Below the pieces are notes generated by a model. That model made no database searches and was not told the origin of the DNA. It was given only the letters and a program-made list of their open reading frames with translations. Shown in pieces: positions 18,499-28,119 of a stretch of DNA of 64,000 nucleotides (position 1 is the stretch's first letter; every line of letters begins with the position of its first letter). Origin of the DNA: Hymenobacter duratus. Lineage in GTDB: Bacteria > Bacteroidota > Bacteroidia > Cytophagales > Hymenobacteraceae. The position numbers were made by a program, and so were the translations under genes. The DNA lies in assembly GCF_014698995.1 (NCBI RefSeq), contig NZ_JACWZZ010000002.1, positions 434,001 through 498,000 of the forward strand, given 5' to 3'.

Positions 18499-20025
18499 AT
18501 GCTTCTCCTCGGAATAGACCTCGGTACTTCGTCCGTTAAAGTATCGGTAGTGGATGCGCAAACCCGGCAGTGTCTGGTGTCGGTGAGCTACCCCGAGGCG
18601 GAGCGCGAGATTCTGGCGCGGCAGCCGGGCTGGGCTGAGCAGGACCCGCGCCAGTGGTGGCTCGATGCCCGGCAGGCCATCCTCAATGCCCACGCCACGC
18701 AGCGCTACAATCCGCAGGACATCAGCGCCATCGGCATTGCCTACCAGATGCATGGTTTGGTGGTAGTAGACCAGAACCAGCACCCGCTGCGCGACGCCAT
18801 TATCTGGTGCGACAGCCGGGCCGTGCCCTACGGTGAGGCGGCTCTGCACACTATTGGGGCCGAGTATTGCCAGAGTCACCTGCTCAACTCGCCCGGCAAT
18901 TTCACGGCGGCCAAATTGGCCTGGGTGAAGGAGCACGAGCCCGAGACCTACGCCCGCATCGACAAAATCATGCTGCCCGGCGACTTTCTGGCGCTGCAGC
19001 TCACGGGTGAGTCCACAACCAGCATTTCGGCGCTGTCGGAAGGTATTTTCTGGGATTTTGAGCGCCATGCGCTGTCCAAGGAGGTATTCAGCTTCTTCGG
19101 CTTCGATAAAAGCCTGATTCCGCCGGTGCACGACGTGTTTGCGCCGCACGGCAACGTGCGCGAAATCGTGGCCGAGGAGCTAGGCCTACGAACCGGCATT
19201 CCGGTAACCTATAAAGCCGGCGACCAGCCCAACAATGCTCTATCCTTGAACGTGCTGCAGCCGGGCGAAGTAGCCGCCACGGCCGGCACGTCGGGCGTGA
19301 TTTACGCCGTGACGGACCAGCTGTTTGTGGATGCGCAGTCGCGCGTGAATCCGTTTGCGCACGTCAACCACACGCGGGAGCAGCAACGACTGGGCGTGCT
19401 GCTCTGCATCAACGGCACGGGCAGCCTGAACCGCTGGGCCAAGCAGACGGTAGCCCCGGGACTGACGTATCCGGAATCCAATGAGCGGGCCGCTGCCGTT
19501 GCGCCCGGCTCCGAGGGCCTGCTGTGCCTGCCCTTCGGCAACGGTGTGGAGCGGATGCTGGCTAACCAGCCCGTAGGCGCGCATTTCCACGGCCTCGACT
19601 TCAACCAGCACAGTGCGGCCCACATGCTGCGGGCCGCGCAGGAAGGCGTGGCCTTCGCGTTCCGCTACGGCTTGGATTTGATGCGTGAGGGCGGCCTCCA
19701 CCCGACCGTGGTGAAAGCCGGCCACACCAACATGTTTCTGAGCGACGTTTTCACGCAGGCCTTTGTGAACAGCACCGGACTGGCCGTGGAACTGCACCAG
19801 ACCGACGGCAGCGTGGGCGCGGCGCTGGGGGCCGGCATTGGGGCGGGCATCTACGCTACCCCTGCCGAAGCCTTCCGCCACATGCAGCCGTTGCGCACCA
19901 TCCAGCCCGACGACGCGACTTCGGCCGTGTACGAAGGCGTGTATCAGCAGTGGAAAGAGCTGCTGATGCGCCACCTGCAGCAGCCGGCCGCCCCGGCCCT
20001 CCTCCCCGATTCCGTTGTCCGCTAG
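18499..20025 (+). CDS. xylB: Xylulokinase
   Basis: 508 residues of the FGGY carbohydrate-kinase family. It phosphorylates D-xylulose to xylulose-5-phosphate for the pentose phosphate pathway. The N-terminal phosphate loop is [19 protein letters not shown] (about 2-20). Further motifs are [40 protein letters not shown] and [14 protein letters not shown]. The C-terminal ATPase region has [15 protein letters not shown] and [12 protein letters not shown]. Xylose isomerase follows 41 bp downstream. The identity is fixed by the family together with this neighbour. Confidence 0.95.
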   Translation: MLLLGIDLGTSSVKVSVVDAQTRQCLVSVSYPEAEREILARQPGWAEQDPRQWWLDARQAILNAHATQRYNPQDISAIGIAYQMHGLVVVDQNQHPLRDAIIWCDSRAVPYGEAALHTIGAEYCQSHLLNSPGNFTAAKLAWVKEHEPETYARIDKIMLPGDFLALQLTGESTTSISALSEGIFWDFERHALSKEVFSFFGFDKSLIPPVHDVFAPHGNVREIVAEELGLRTGIPVTYKAGDQPNNALSLNVLQPGEVAATAGTSGVIYAVTDQLFVDAQSRVNPFAHVNHTREQQRLGVLLCINGTGSLNRWAKQTVAPGLTYPESNERAAAVAPGSEGLLCLPFGNGVERMLANQPVGAHFHGLDFNQHSAAHMLRAAQEGVAFAFRYGLDLMREGGLHPTVVKAGHTNMFLSDVFTQAFVNSTGLAVELHQTDGSVGAALGAGIGAGIYATPAEAFRHMQPLRTIQPDDATSAVYEGVYQQWKELLMRHLQQPAAPALLPDSVVR

Positions 20026-20066
20026 CCGGGTCCCGTTCCGTTTCCATCTTCCAACTTCTTCGTACC

Positions 20067-21395
20067 ATGAATTCCGTGCTTGAAAAAAACTCCCTGTTTT
20101 CCTCTATCCCGCAAATTCAGTTTGAAGGGCTGGAATCCGACAACCCGCTGGCCTTCCGCTGGTACGACGAAAAGCGCGTAGTGGCGGGCAAGCCCATGAA
20201 AGAGTGGCTGCGCTTCGCCGGGGCCTACTGGCACTCGTTCAACGGCTCCGGCGCCGACCCTTTCGGCGAAGCCACCCACCTCTTCCCCTGGGACACGCAC
20301 TCCGACCCGATTGCGCGCGCCAAAGCCAAGATGGACACCGCCTTCGAGTTTCTGACCAAGCTCAGCCTGCCCTACTACTGCTTCCACGACGTGGATGTGG
20401 TGGACTATGGCAACGACATTGCCGGAAACGAGCGGCGGCTGCAGACCATGGTGCAGTATGCCAAGCAGAAACAGCAGGAAACCGGCCTCAAACTGCTGTG
20501 GGGCACGGCCAACCTCTTCTCGCACTGCCGCTACATGAACGGCGCCGCCACCAACCCCGATTTCCACGTGCTGGCCCACGGTGCGGCCCAGGTGAAGGCG
20601 GCTCTGGATGCTACCATCGAGCTAGGCGGCGAGAACTACGTGTTCTGGGGCGGCCGCGAAGGCTACATGACGCTGCTCAATACCAACATGCAGCGCGAGC
20701 AGGAGCACTTTGCTAAATTCCTGCACACGGCCAAAGACTACGCCCGCCGCAACGGCTTCAAGGGAACGTTCTTTATCGAACCCAAGCCCATGGAGCCCAC
20801 CAAGCACCAGTATGACTACGACGCGGCCACCGTCATCGGGTTTCTGCGCCAGTACGACCTGCTGAATGACTTCAAACTGAATCTGGAGGTAAACCACGCC
20901 ACGCTGGCCGGGCACACCTTCCAACACGAGCTGCAGGTGGCTGCCGATGCTGGTATGCTAGGCAGCATCGACGCCAACCGCGGCGACTACCAGAACGGCT
21001 GGGACACCGACCAGTTCCCGAACGACATCTATGAGCTGACCGAGTCCATGCTCGTGCTGCTCGAAGCCGGCGGGCTGCAGGGTGGCGGCATCAACTTCGA
21101 CGCCAAAATCCGCCGCAACTCCACTGACCCTGTAGACCTGTTCCATGCGCACGTGGGCGGCATGGACATCTTCGCCCGCGCACTTATCACTGCCGATAAT
21201 ATTCTGCAGAAGTCCGACTACCGCCGCATGCGGCAGGAGCGCTACGCCTCCTTCGACTCGGGTGAGGGCCAGGCCTTCGAACAGGGCCAGCTGACGCTGG
21301 AGCAGCTGCGCGACTATGCGGCCCAAAACGGCGAGCCGGAAGTACGCAGCGGCCGGCAGGAGTATCTGGAGAACCTGATTAACCGCTATATTTAG
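20067..21395 (+). CDS. xylA: Xylose isomerase
   Basis: 442 residues from the ATG at 20067, the normal length of class II xylose isomerases. It converts D-xylose to D-xylulose. Metal and catalytic motifs are intact: YYCFHDVDV (His and Asp of the ring-opening pair), [40 protein letters not shown], and [19 protein letters not shown]. An in-frame upstream extension into xylB is open but is not family-like. It is the third gene of the xylose operon. Confidence 0.97.
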   Translation: MNSVLEKNSLFSSIPQIQFEGLESDNPLAFRWYDEKRVVAGKPMKEWLRFAGAYWHSFNGSGADPFGEATHLFPWDTHSDPIARAKAKMDTAFEFLTKLSLPYYCFHDVDVVDYGNDIAGNERRLQTMVQYAKQKQQETGLKLLWGTANLFSHCRYMNGAATNPDFHVLAHGAAQVKAALDATIELGGENYVFWGGREGYMTLLNTNMQREQEHFAKFLHTAKDYARRNGFKGTFFIEPKPMEPTKHQYDYDAATVIGFLRQYDLLNDFKLNLEVNHATLAGHTFQHELQVAADAGMLGSIDANRGDYQNGWDTDQFPNDIYELTESMLVLLEAGGLQGGGINFDAKIRRNSTDPVDLFHAHVGGMDIFARALITADNILQKSDYRRMRQERYASFDSGEGQAFEQGQLTLEQLRDYAAQNGEPEVRSGRQEYLENLINRYI

Positions 21396-21410
21396 GCGCT
21401 TTCCATGCAT

Positions 21411-21440
21411 CAGGGCGAGGCTGCAGCCTCGCCCTGTTTG
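21411..21440 (+). other. Hairpin between xylA and the symporter gene
   Basis: A perfect 26-bp palindrome (21411-21436) followed by TTTGTG. It could be a weak terminator that lowers symporter expression relative to xylA, or a 3'-end stabiliser. The next gene starts 31 bp after the palindrome. Confidence 0.6.
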
Positions 21441-21466
21441 TGTCTGTTCATTCCTGCCTGTCCGCT

Positions 21467-23155
21467 ATGCAGCACCAGCTTTCCTCGCTCGACTACATCG
21501 TTTTCTTCGTCTATTTTCTGATTGTTGCCGGCTACGGCATCTGGATCTACCGCCGCAAAACCGGCCACGATGGTACCGCCGAGGGCGACTCGAAAGACTA
21601 CTTCCTGGCCGAAGGCTCCCTGACCTGGTGGGCCATCGGCTCCTCGCTCATTGCGTCCAACATTTCCGCCGAGCAGTTTGTGGGCATGTCGGGCTCTGGC
21701 TTCAAGATGGGCCTGGCCATTGCCACCTACGAATGGATGGCGGCCCTAACGCTCATCATTGTGGCTGTGTTTTTCATTCCGGTGTACCTGAAGAACAAGA
21801 TCTTCACGATGCCGCAGTTTCTGCATCAGCGCTATAACGGCACCGTGGCCATGATTATGGCCATTTTCTGGCTGATGCTGTACGTAGTCGTCAACCTGAC
21901 GTCTATTCTCTACCTCGGGGCCATTGCCGTGAGCAGCATTTCGGGCCTGAACCTGGAGTTTTGTATGTATGCGCTGGCGGCGTTTGCCATCATCATCACA
22001 CTGGGCGGCATGAAGGTTATCGGCTTCACCGACGTGATTCAGGTGTTTTTCCTGATTCTGGGCGGGCTGGCTACCACCTATCTGGCCCTCAATATGGTAG
22101 CGGAGCATTACGGCCAGACCGGCGTGCTGAACGGCTTCAACCTGATGACGGAACAGGCCGGCGACCATTTCCAGATGATTTTCAAGCGCGACAACCCCAA
22201 CTATATCGACCTGCCGGGCCTCACGGTACTGCTCGGCGGCATGTGGATTGTGAACCTGAACTACTGGGGCTGCAACCAGTACATCACGCAGCGGGCCCTC
22301 GGCGCCGACCTGCCCACGGCCCGGGCCGGTATCCTGTTTGCCGCCTTCCTGAAGCTGCTCATGCCGGTGATTGTGGTGCTGCCCGGTATTGCGGCCTACG
22401 TACTCTACAAGCAGGACGTATTTGGGGCGGCTGAGTTCATGCAGGGCGGCGAAGTCAACCCGGACCGGGCCTATCCGGTGCTGCTCAACATTCTGCCCAC
22501 CGGGCTGAAAGGCCTTTCCTTCGCCGCCCTGACGGCGGCTGTGGTGGCCTCGCTGGCCGGCAAAGCCAACTCCATTGCCACCATCTTCACCCTCGACATC
22601 TACAAGAAAGTCCTCAACGTGGATGCTTCCGAGAAGAAAATGGTAGCCGTCGGCAAGATTGCCGTGGTAGTGGCCATGCTACTGGGCGTGCTCATTGCAC
22701 CGCACCTCGGCATCGACAAGAAAGGCGGCTTCCAGTACATTCAGGAGTATACCGGCTTCGTGTCGCCGGGCATTTTTGCCATGTTCATTCTGGGCTTCTT
22801 CTGGAAGCGTACCACGTCCACGGCGGCGCTGTTTGCCACCATCGGCGGCTTCCTGCTGTCAGTGCTGTTGAAATTCCTGCCCAATATCATGGACCTGTCG
22901 TGGCTGGCTCCAATGGGTTTTGCGGTGCCGAATGCAGCGGGCATCTACGAAATTCCCTTCCTCGACCGGATGGGTTTCGTCTTCCTTATCTGCGTGGCTA
23001 CCATGGTGATTATCAGCGTATTTGAAACCAACCGTGGCGTAAAAACCAACGGTCTGGAAGTAGACAGCAGTATGTTCCGGCCCCAGCGCAGCTTTACCAT
23101 CGGCGCAATGGTCATTGTTACCATCCTCACGGCGCTCTACACTATCTACTGGTAA
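21467..23155 (+). CDS. Sodium/sugar symporter, SSS family (vSGLT-like)
   Basis: 562 residues from the ATG at 21467; a GTG nine codons upstream is possible. It has about 14 hydrophobic helices. Family marks are SSLIASNISAEQFVGMSGSGF (helix 1-2), TDVIQVFFLILGG, and NLNYWGCNQYITQRALGA, the last being diagnostic for the SGLT-like branch. The genes before it make it very likely a Na+-coupled D-xylose uptake system in the inner membrane. A strong terminator ends the operon. Confidence 0.93.
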   Translation: MQHQLSSLDYIVFFVYFLIVAGYGIWIYRRKTGHDGTAEGDSKDYFLAEGSLTWWAIGSSLIASNISAEQFVGMSGSGFKMGLAIATYEWMAALTLIIVAVFFIPVYLKNKIFTMPQFLHQRYNGTVAMIMAIFWLMLYVVVNLTSILYLGAIAVSSISGLNLEFCMYALAAFAIIITLGGMKVIGFTDVIQVFFLILGGLATTYLALNMVAEHYGQTGVLNGFNLMTEQAGDHFQMIFKRDNPNYIDLPGLTVLLGGMWIVNLNYWGCNQYITQRALGADLPTARAGILFAAFLKLLMPVIVVLPGIAAYVLYKQDVFGAAEFMQGGEVNPDRAYPVLLNILPTGLKGLSFAALTAAVVASLAGKANSIATIFTLDIYKKVLNVDASEKKMVAVGKIAVVVAMLLGVLIAPHLGIDKKGGFQYIQEYTGFVSPGIFAMFILGFFWKRTTSTAALFATIGGFLLSVLLKFLPNIMDLSWLAPMGFAVPNAAGIYEIPFLDRMGFVFLICVATMVIISVFETNRGVKTNGLEVDSSMFRPQRSFTIGAMVIVTILTALYTIYW

Positions 23156-23172
23156 GCAGCAAGCCCCCCCAA

Positions 23173-23227
23173 GCGGCGGCCCGGTCTGTGCTCCTATCCG
23201 GAGCCAGACCGGGCCGCTGGCTTTTTA
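23173..23227 (+). terminator. Terminator of the xylose operon
   Basis: A 13-bp perfect stem (23176-23188 with 23205-23217), a 16-base loop, then CTTTTTAA. It lies between the symporter gene and the convergent LacI gene. Confidence 0.85.
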
Positions 23228-23257
23228 ATACGCTTATGACGAGAAGCTGGCCGCGGC

Positions 23258-24286
23258 TTATTTTCGCAACGAAGAGCTGCGCACAATGAGCGTGGGCTTG
23301 AGCACAATGCGCTGGCTGGTGAAGTATTCCGTCCGCTTCAGCACCTGGAGAAACAGCTGCACCGCCACTTCCCCCATCAGCTGCCCCCGCTGATCCACGG
23401 AGGTCAGCTGGGGCTTAATCATCGTGGTGAAAGGCTCGTTGCTGAAGCCGACCAGCGCCATATCCTGCGGCACGCGCAAGCCATGCTCCTCCAGCACCTG
23501 CAGCGCACCGGCCGCCGCAAAATCGTAGGCCGAAAACACGGCATCCGGGCGCGGCGTACGGGCCAATAGCTGCTGCATGGCGGCCGCGCCAGCGGCCGTG
23601 CCGGAGCCCGCCAGCGGCACGACCAGCTGCGCATCGTAGGGCAGGTTGTGGGCCAGCAGCGCATCGTGGTAGGCGCGGTGCCGGTCGAAGGTGGTGTTGA
23701 GGATTTGCGGGCCGGCCAGATGCGCAATCCGGCGGCAGCCCTGCTGAATCAGATGCTCCATCACCTGGTAAGCGCCCCGGTAATCGTCAACTACCACGCC
23801 GCAGGCGTTTTGCAGGGCGGGCATTCGGTCGAAAAACACGAGCGGCGTAGCCTGGTGGCGCACTTTTTCGAAGTGGCTCAGGTCGCGCGTGGTGTTCGAC
23901 ATGGAAACCAGCACGCCGTCTACCTGTGCGTTCAGCAGCGCCTCAACGTGCTTTTTCTCCTGGGCCTCGTCTTCGTTCGACTGGCAGATCATGACGCTGA
24001 AACCGGCCTTGCTGGCCACTTCCTCGATGCCGTGCACCACCGCCGGAAAAAACGCCCCGTTGATGTGCGGCACAATCACGCCCAGCATGTTGCTGCGGCC
24101 TTTGCGCAACGCGGCAGCCAGGGTGTTGGGGCGGTAGTTCAGCTTTTCGGCCAGGGCCCATACCTGCTGCCGGGTGGCTTCACTCACATCGGAAGCATTG
24201 TTGAGCGCCCGCGAAATAGTGGAGATGGACAGGCCCAGCTGCTCTGCTAAATCGGAAATGGAGATGCGCTTATTTCCCTTGGCCAT
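23258..24286 (-). CDS. LacI-family transcriptional repressor, probably xylose-responsive
   Basis: 342 residues from the ATG at 24286 (MAKGNKRISISDLAE). The first 55 residues are the LacI HTH and hinge (ISDLAEQLGLSISTISRALN, YRPNTLAAALRKGRS). The rest is a periplasmic-binding-like sensor (LGVIVPHINGAFFPAVVHGIEE, VFFDRMP, AHLAGPQ, DAVFSAYDFAAAGAL). It is convergent with the xylose operon, and the operon promoter carries two perfect palindromes of LacI type, so it very probably represses xylose uptake and breakdown. The inducer is inferred, not shown. Confidence 0.92.
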   Translation of the reverse strand: MAKGNKRISISDLAEQLGLSISTISRALNNASDVSEATRQQVWALAEKLNYRPNTLAAALRKGRSNMLGVIVPHINGAFFPAVVHGIEEVASKAGFSVMICQSNEDEAQEKKHVEALLNAQVDGVLVSMSNTTRDLSHFEKVRHQATPLVFFDRMPALQNACGVVVDDYRGAYQVMEHLIQQGCRRIAHLAGPQILNTTFDRHRAYHDALLAHNLPYDAQLVVPLAGSGTAAGAAAMQQLLARTPRPDAVFSAYDFAAAGALQVLEEHGLRVPQDMALVGFSNEPFTTMIKPQLTSVDQRGQLMGEVAVQLFLQVLKRTEYFTSQRIVLKPTLIVRSSSLRK

Positions 24287-24451
24287 GCCACGTGGTAAAA
24301 TGAATAAACTGCCGCCGGGGGTAGCGTCCGGCTTGTTTTTAAGGCCCGGCAGGTTCTGGCAAGGCAATGTACTTCCGTGTTGCCTTGCTCCCACTAAGCT
24401 ACGCGTTGGCACTCAGATGAGCGCGCCTGTGGGGCGCTGGCTCGGCAGAAT

Positions 24452-25744
24452 CTACAGCTCGTTCAGCCGTTTGCCCTGCTGCCGGCCGTAGCGCAGGTGC
24501 TTGGCCTGCCCAATGACCTGGGCCCCATAGATACCCCGATGGCCGGAAAACAGGTAGGCCACCACGCAGGCTACAGCCAGATATACCGCGCCCTGCACCC
24601 CGAACAGCTCCAGCCCCATCAGCAGGCAGGCCAGCGGCGTGTTGGCGGCGCCCGCAAATACGGCCACAAACCCCATGGCCGCCAGCAGCGCCACCGGCAG
24701 CGGCAGCACCACCGCCAACGCCGACCCCAGGGCCGCGCCAATAAAGAAGAGCGGCGTCACTTCGCCTCCCTTGAACCCGCACCCCAGCGTAAGGGCCGTC
24801 AGAAAGAGTTTCCAGGCGAAATCCGACGGCCCCAGCGGCCCCTGGAATGCCTCCACGATGACGGGGATGCCCAGGCCTATATAGCGCGTGGTACCCGACG
24901 CCCACACGATGCCCACCAATAGCACTCCGCCTACCACTGGCCGCAGCGGCGCATACGCAATGCGCCCAAATTGCCGACTGAACCAATGGGTAAGCGCCGC
25001 AAAGCTGCGCGCCACCAGCCCAAACAAGGCGCCGGCCAGCAATGTGCAGCCCAGCCCCAGCGGCGTAATCGGGAAAGCGGCCAGCTGCGGATACTGCGTG
25101 TGCCCTACTCCCCAGGCCCGCGTCACGAGGTCGGCACTGATGGCGGCCAAGAAGGCGGGCAGCACCGCGTCGTAGCGGATGGCCCCCAGCAGAAACACTT
25201 CCAGCCCGAACACAGCCCCGGCCAGCGGCGTCCCAAATACGGAAGCAAACCCTGCACTCATGCCCGCAATCAGCAACAGCCGCCGGTCGCGGGGGCGCAG
25301 CCGCAGCAGGCGGGTGAGCTGGTCGGCCAGGGCACCACCCATCTGCACGGCCGTGCCTTCGCGGCCAGCGGAGCCGCCGAACAGGTGCGTAGCCAGCGTG
25401 CCGCCCAGCACCAGCGGCACCAGCCGCAGCGGAATCAGGGTGCGCGGGGTATGAATTTCCTCCAGAAGCAGGTTGTTGCCGCGCACCGCCTGCTTGCCGA
25501 AATAGTGGTAAGCCAACCCGATTCCCAGACCGGCCACGGGCAGCAGCGCCAGCACCCAGGGCTGCTGTTCGCGCCAGTCCGTCGCCCAGTCGAGGGCTAT
25601 CAGGAAGAAGGCCGAAGCGGAACCGGCCAGCACGCCAATCAGCACGCTGATCAGCAGCCAGCGCACCAGAAAAACCGCAGTAGTTGTTGTTTCGAGGCTG
25701 CGCAGGCGAGCAGGCAACTGGCGGAAGAAAGAAGAGAGCAGCAT
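24452..25744 (-). CDS. CLC-family anion channel/antiporter
   Basis: 430 residues with about 10-12 membrane helices. The gating-glutamate motif is present as GSAGREGTAVQMGG (about 123-136), and GCGFKGGEVTPLFFIGAALGS forms the second anion-binding segment. The first anion-binding segment, GSGIP in chloride-type CLCs, here reads GNNLL. The end segment is GHRGIYGAQ. These changes resemble the fluoride/proton antiporter branch (CLC-F), but that assignment needs a tree. It is followed on the same strand by no obvious partner. The start is ATG. Confidence 0.88.
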   Translation of the reverse strand: MLLSSFFRQLPARLRSLETTTTAVFLVRWLLISVLIGVLAGSASAFFLIALDWATDWREQQPWVLALLPVAGLGIGLAYHYFGKQAVRGNNLLLEEIHTPRTLIPLRLVPLVLGGTLATHLFGGSAGREGTAVQMGGALADQLTRLLRLRPRDRRLLLIAGMSAGFASVFGTPLAGAVFGLEVFLLGAIRYDAVLPAFLAAISADLVTRAWGVGHTQYPQLAAFPITPLGLGCTLLAGALFGLVARSFAALTHWFSRQFGRIAYAPLRPVVGGVLLVGIVWASGTTRYIGLGIPVIVEAFQGPLGPSDFAWKLFLTALTLGCGFKGGEVTPLFFIGAALGSALAVVLPLPVALLAAMGFVAVFAGAANTPLACLLMGLELFGVQGAVYLAVACVVAYLFSGHRGIYGAQVIGQAKHLRYGRQQGKRLNEL

Positions 25745-25954
25745 ATACGAACCACGTGAAAATCTACCCGGCCAGCCTTCGGGGCCAGCCGCTCAGTAGG
25801 AATCATCAGCACAAAGCGGAAAGCTCTGGCGGTTCGCGGTGGAAATCCATCACCGTAAGCGTGGGGCAAATATAGAACGGCTCCAGCTATTTCAATCTGG
25901 TTTTCCCGCAAATCAGCCTATGCCGCCACGGCTACCTGCCGTTGGCAGAGAACA

Positions 25955-25991
25955 GAAAACCCGCTCTACACAGGTGTAAAGCGGGTTTCAA
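25955..25991 (-). terminator. Terminator downstream of the tRNA
   Basis: A 14-bp stem with one mismatch (about 25958-25971 with 25974-25987) and a short loop. On the minus strand it is followed by TTTTC. It is placed just 3' of the tRNA gene. Confidence 0.7.
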
Positions 25992-25994
25992 GAG

Positions 25995-26068
25995 TGGGCC
26001 CAACTGGAATCGAACCAGTGACCTGCTGATTATGAGTCAGCTGCTCTAACCGATTGAGCTATAGGCCC
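25995..26068 (-). tRNA. tRNA with CAT anticodon, probably tRNA-Ile2
   Basis: A 74-nt cloverleaf. The 7-bp acceptor stem begins GGGCCTA; the D stem is GCTC/GAGC; the anticodon stem is GCTGA/TCAGC with loop CTCATAA; the T stem is ACTGG/CCAGT with TTCGATT. The discriminator base is A and CCA is not encoded. C4-G69 and C5-G68 pairs favour the lysidine-modified isoleucine tRNA recognised by TilS over elongator methionine tRNA, but Met remains possible. Confidence 0.85.
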
Positions 26069-26230
26069 GGTGCCAAACCAAGTGCCGCAGCCATTGATTT
26101 CGACGCTGCAAACTTCGAAGTTTGTGGCCGTATTTGCAATTGGCAGGGAGCTAAATCGTGAAATGAGGTGCTGGTTGCGTACCGGCCTTGCTTGCGCTGC
26201 CACTCCGCCATGGCGCTATTTTCTTCCCCT

Positions 26231-26908
26231 ATGTCCCGGAAACTTCCCAATCTGCTGTTCGACTTCGGCGGTGTCATCATCAATATCGACTACCAGCACA
26301 CGCTGGACGCCATGCGCCGCCTGCACCGGCACGGCAGCACCATCGAGTTTACGCAGGCTGCCCAGTCGGAGCTGTTTGACCTGATGGAAACCGGCCGCCT
26401 GACGCCGCAGGAGTTTCGGGAAGGCCTGCGGACCACGTATGAGCTGGATGCCACCGATGAGCAGCTGGATGCGGCCTGGAACGCTCTGCTGCTGGACGTA
26501 CCCGCCGAGCGGCTGGCGCTTATTGCCGAACTGCGCGCCCAGGGCCACGAAACCGCGTTGCTCTCCAATACCAACCAGATTCATATCGAGGAAATAAACC
26601 GCGTGCTGCACCGGCAATATGGGTTCGAGCAGGGCATTGCCGACTGCCTGGACCGGGTTTTCTACTCGCAGCAGGTGGGCCTGCGCAAGCCCGGCGAGGA
26701 GATTTTCCGGCATGCCTTACGCGAGATGAACTGGAAAGCCGAGGAAACTCTTTTCATTGAGGACAGTTTTCAACATATAGAAACTGCGCGCCGACTGGGC
26801 CTGCACACCTTGTTTCTGGCCCCGCCGCTTACCCTCACCGACGCTCTGCCCGCTGCCCTCCGTGCCTTTCCCGACCGAGAATACTCCGCCGCTCCTCCCC
26901 TTTCCTGA
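26231..26908 (+). CDS. HAD-superfamily hydrolase (subfamily IA, YihX-like)
   Basis: 225 residues from the ATG at 26231. Motif I is LLFDFGGVI (Asp11 nucleophile, with the FGG form seen in YihX-like phosphatases). Motif II is LLSNTN, the motif III lysine is in GLRKPGEEIF, and motif IV is FIEDSFQHIETARRLGL. The helical cap lies between motifs I and II. It probably dephosphorylates a small sugar phosphate or nucleotide. The end overlaps the next gene by 47 bp in another frame. Confidence 0.88.
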   Translation: MSRKLPNLLFDFGGVIINIDYQHTLDAMRRLHRHGSTIEFTQAAQSELFDLMETGRLTPQEFREGLRTTYELDATDEQLDAAWNALLLDVPAERLALIAELRAQGHETALLSNTNQIHIEEINRVLHRQYGFEQGIADCLDRVFYSQQVGLRKPGEEIFRHALREMNWKAEETLFIEDSFQHIETARRLGLHTLFLAPPLTLTDALPAALRAFPDREYSAAPPLS

Positions 26909-28088
26909 CGCGCCGGCTCCGCCGCTTTCCCCTGCCGAAGACTTGGAGGCCGCTTTCACCCGCTACGAGAAACCGGAGCCGCCGCGCTGGCGCCGCTACC
27001 TATTGCACCTGGGTCTGTTTCTCATCACGCTGGCGACTACCACGCTGGCAGGCGCCGAGTGGATGACGGGAAAATTCACGTTTGGTGCGCCGGGGCTGGC
27101 GGCGGCTGAAGTGCAGCAGGGGTTGTGGTTTTCGCTGCCGTTTCTGGGGGTGCTGGCCGTGCACGAGTTCGGGCACTATTTCACGGCCCGGCACAACGGC
27201 GTGCGGGCTACTCTGCCGTTCTTCATTCCGTTTTTCACGGGCTACTTCAATACCATCGGCACGTTCGGGGCCGTCATCCGCATCAAGGACCGCATATTCT
27301 CGCGGCGGGAGTTCTTCGATATTGGGCTGGCAGGGCCGCTGGCCGGGTTCCTGGTAGCCGTGCCCGTGCTGGTTTACGGCTTCACGCACCTGCCGCCGCT
27401 CGATTACCTTTTCCAGGTTCACCCTGACTACCGCCAATACGGAGCCGATTACGCTCAGTATGTGTACCGCGACGGGCAGGGCATGGCGCTGGCGCAGCCG
27501 CTGCTTTACCAGGGCCTTGAGTATCTGTTTGCTGACCCAACCCGCCTGCCCCACCCCAACGAGCTCATGCACTATCCGGTGTTGATGGCCGGGGCGCTGG
27601 CGCTGTTTTTCACGGCCCTCAACCTGCTGCCCATCGGCCAGCTCGATGGTGGGCATATTCTGTACGGGCTGCTGGGGGCGCGGCGCTTCAATCGGCTGTC
27701 GGCGGGGCTGTTTGTGGCCTTTATTTTTTATGCGGGCCTGGGACTGTTTTCATTGCAAAGCGACAAGCAGCAGTGGCTCTATTGGGGCCTGCCCTACTTT
27801 GCTTACCTGTTTCTGGTACTTCGGCGGGCAGTGCCAACGCCACGCCGGGCGCTATTTCTTAGCCTGGGGATATGGGCAGCTCAGCTGGCCTGCACCGTGG
27901 CCTGGCCGGGAATTTTCGGCAACCCGGGCTGGCTGGTATTCGGACTGATCTTGAGCCGCGTAATGGGCATCTTCCATCCGGCTGCGCCCGATGAATCCCC
28001 GATTTCAACCCGACGCAAGGTTCTGGGCTGGCTAATGCTGGCTATTTTTGTGCTGTGCTTCACGCCCAGCCCTTTCAGATTTATGTAG
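26862..28088 (+). CDS. Site-2 protease family (M50) membrane metalloprotease
   Basis: 408 residues from a GTG at 26862; no better start is seen before the first helix. A Pro-rich 40-residue N-terminus precedes several helices. Zinc ligands are in HEFGHYF (His101, Glu102, His105) and in NLLPIGQLDGGHI, both hallmarks of intramembrane S2P proteases. FNTIGTFGAVI and GLAGPLAGF match the EGY1/YwhC-like branch. The substrate is unknown. The 47-bp overlap with the HAD gene suggests translational coupling. Confidence 0.88.
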   Translation: MPFPTENTPPLLPFPDAPAPPLSPAEDLEAAFTRYEKPEPPRWRRYLLHLGLFLITLATTTLAGAEWMTGKFTFGAPGLAAAEVQQGLWFSLPFLGVLAVHEFGHYFTARHNGVRATLPFFIPFFTGYFNTIGTFGAVIRIKDRIFSRREFFDIGLAGPLAGFLVAVPVLVYGFTHLPPLDYLFQVHPDYRQYGADYAQYVYRDGQGMALAQPLLYQGLEYLFADPTRLPHPNELMHYPVLMAGALALFFTALNLLPIGQLDGGHILYGLLGARRFNRLSAGLFVAFIFYAGLGLFSLQSDKQQWLYWGLPYFAYLFLVLRRAVPTPRRALFLSLGIWAAQLACTVAWPGIFGNPGWLVFGLILSRVMGIFHPAAPDESPISTRRKVLGWLMLAIFVLCFTPSPFRFM

Positions 28089-28119
28089 CGGCGTGAGCCG
28101 AAACACCCTGTATAATTTG

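Noticed and set aside
25995-26068. Elongator tRNA-Met
   Set aside because: The anticodon is CAT, but C4-G69/C5-G68 in the acceptor stem favours isoleucine tRNA modified by TilS. Not fully excluded.
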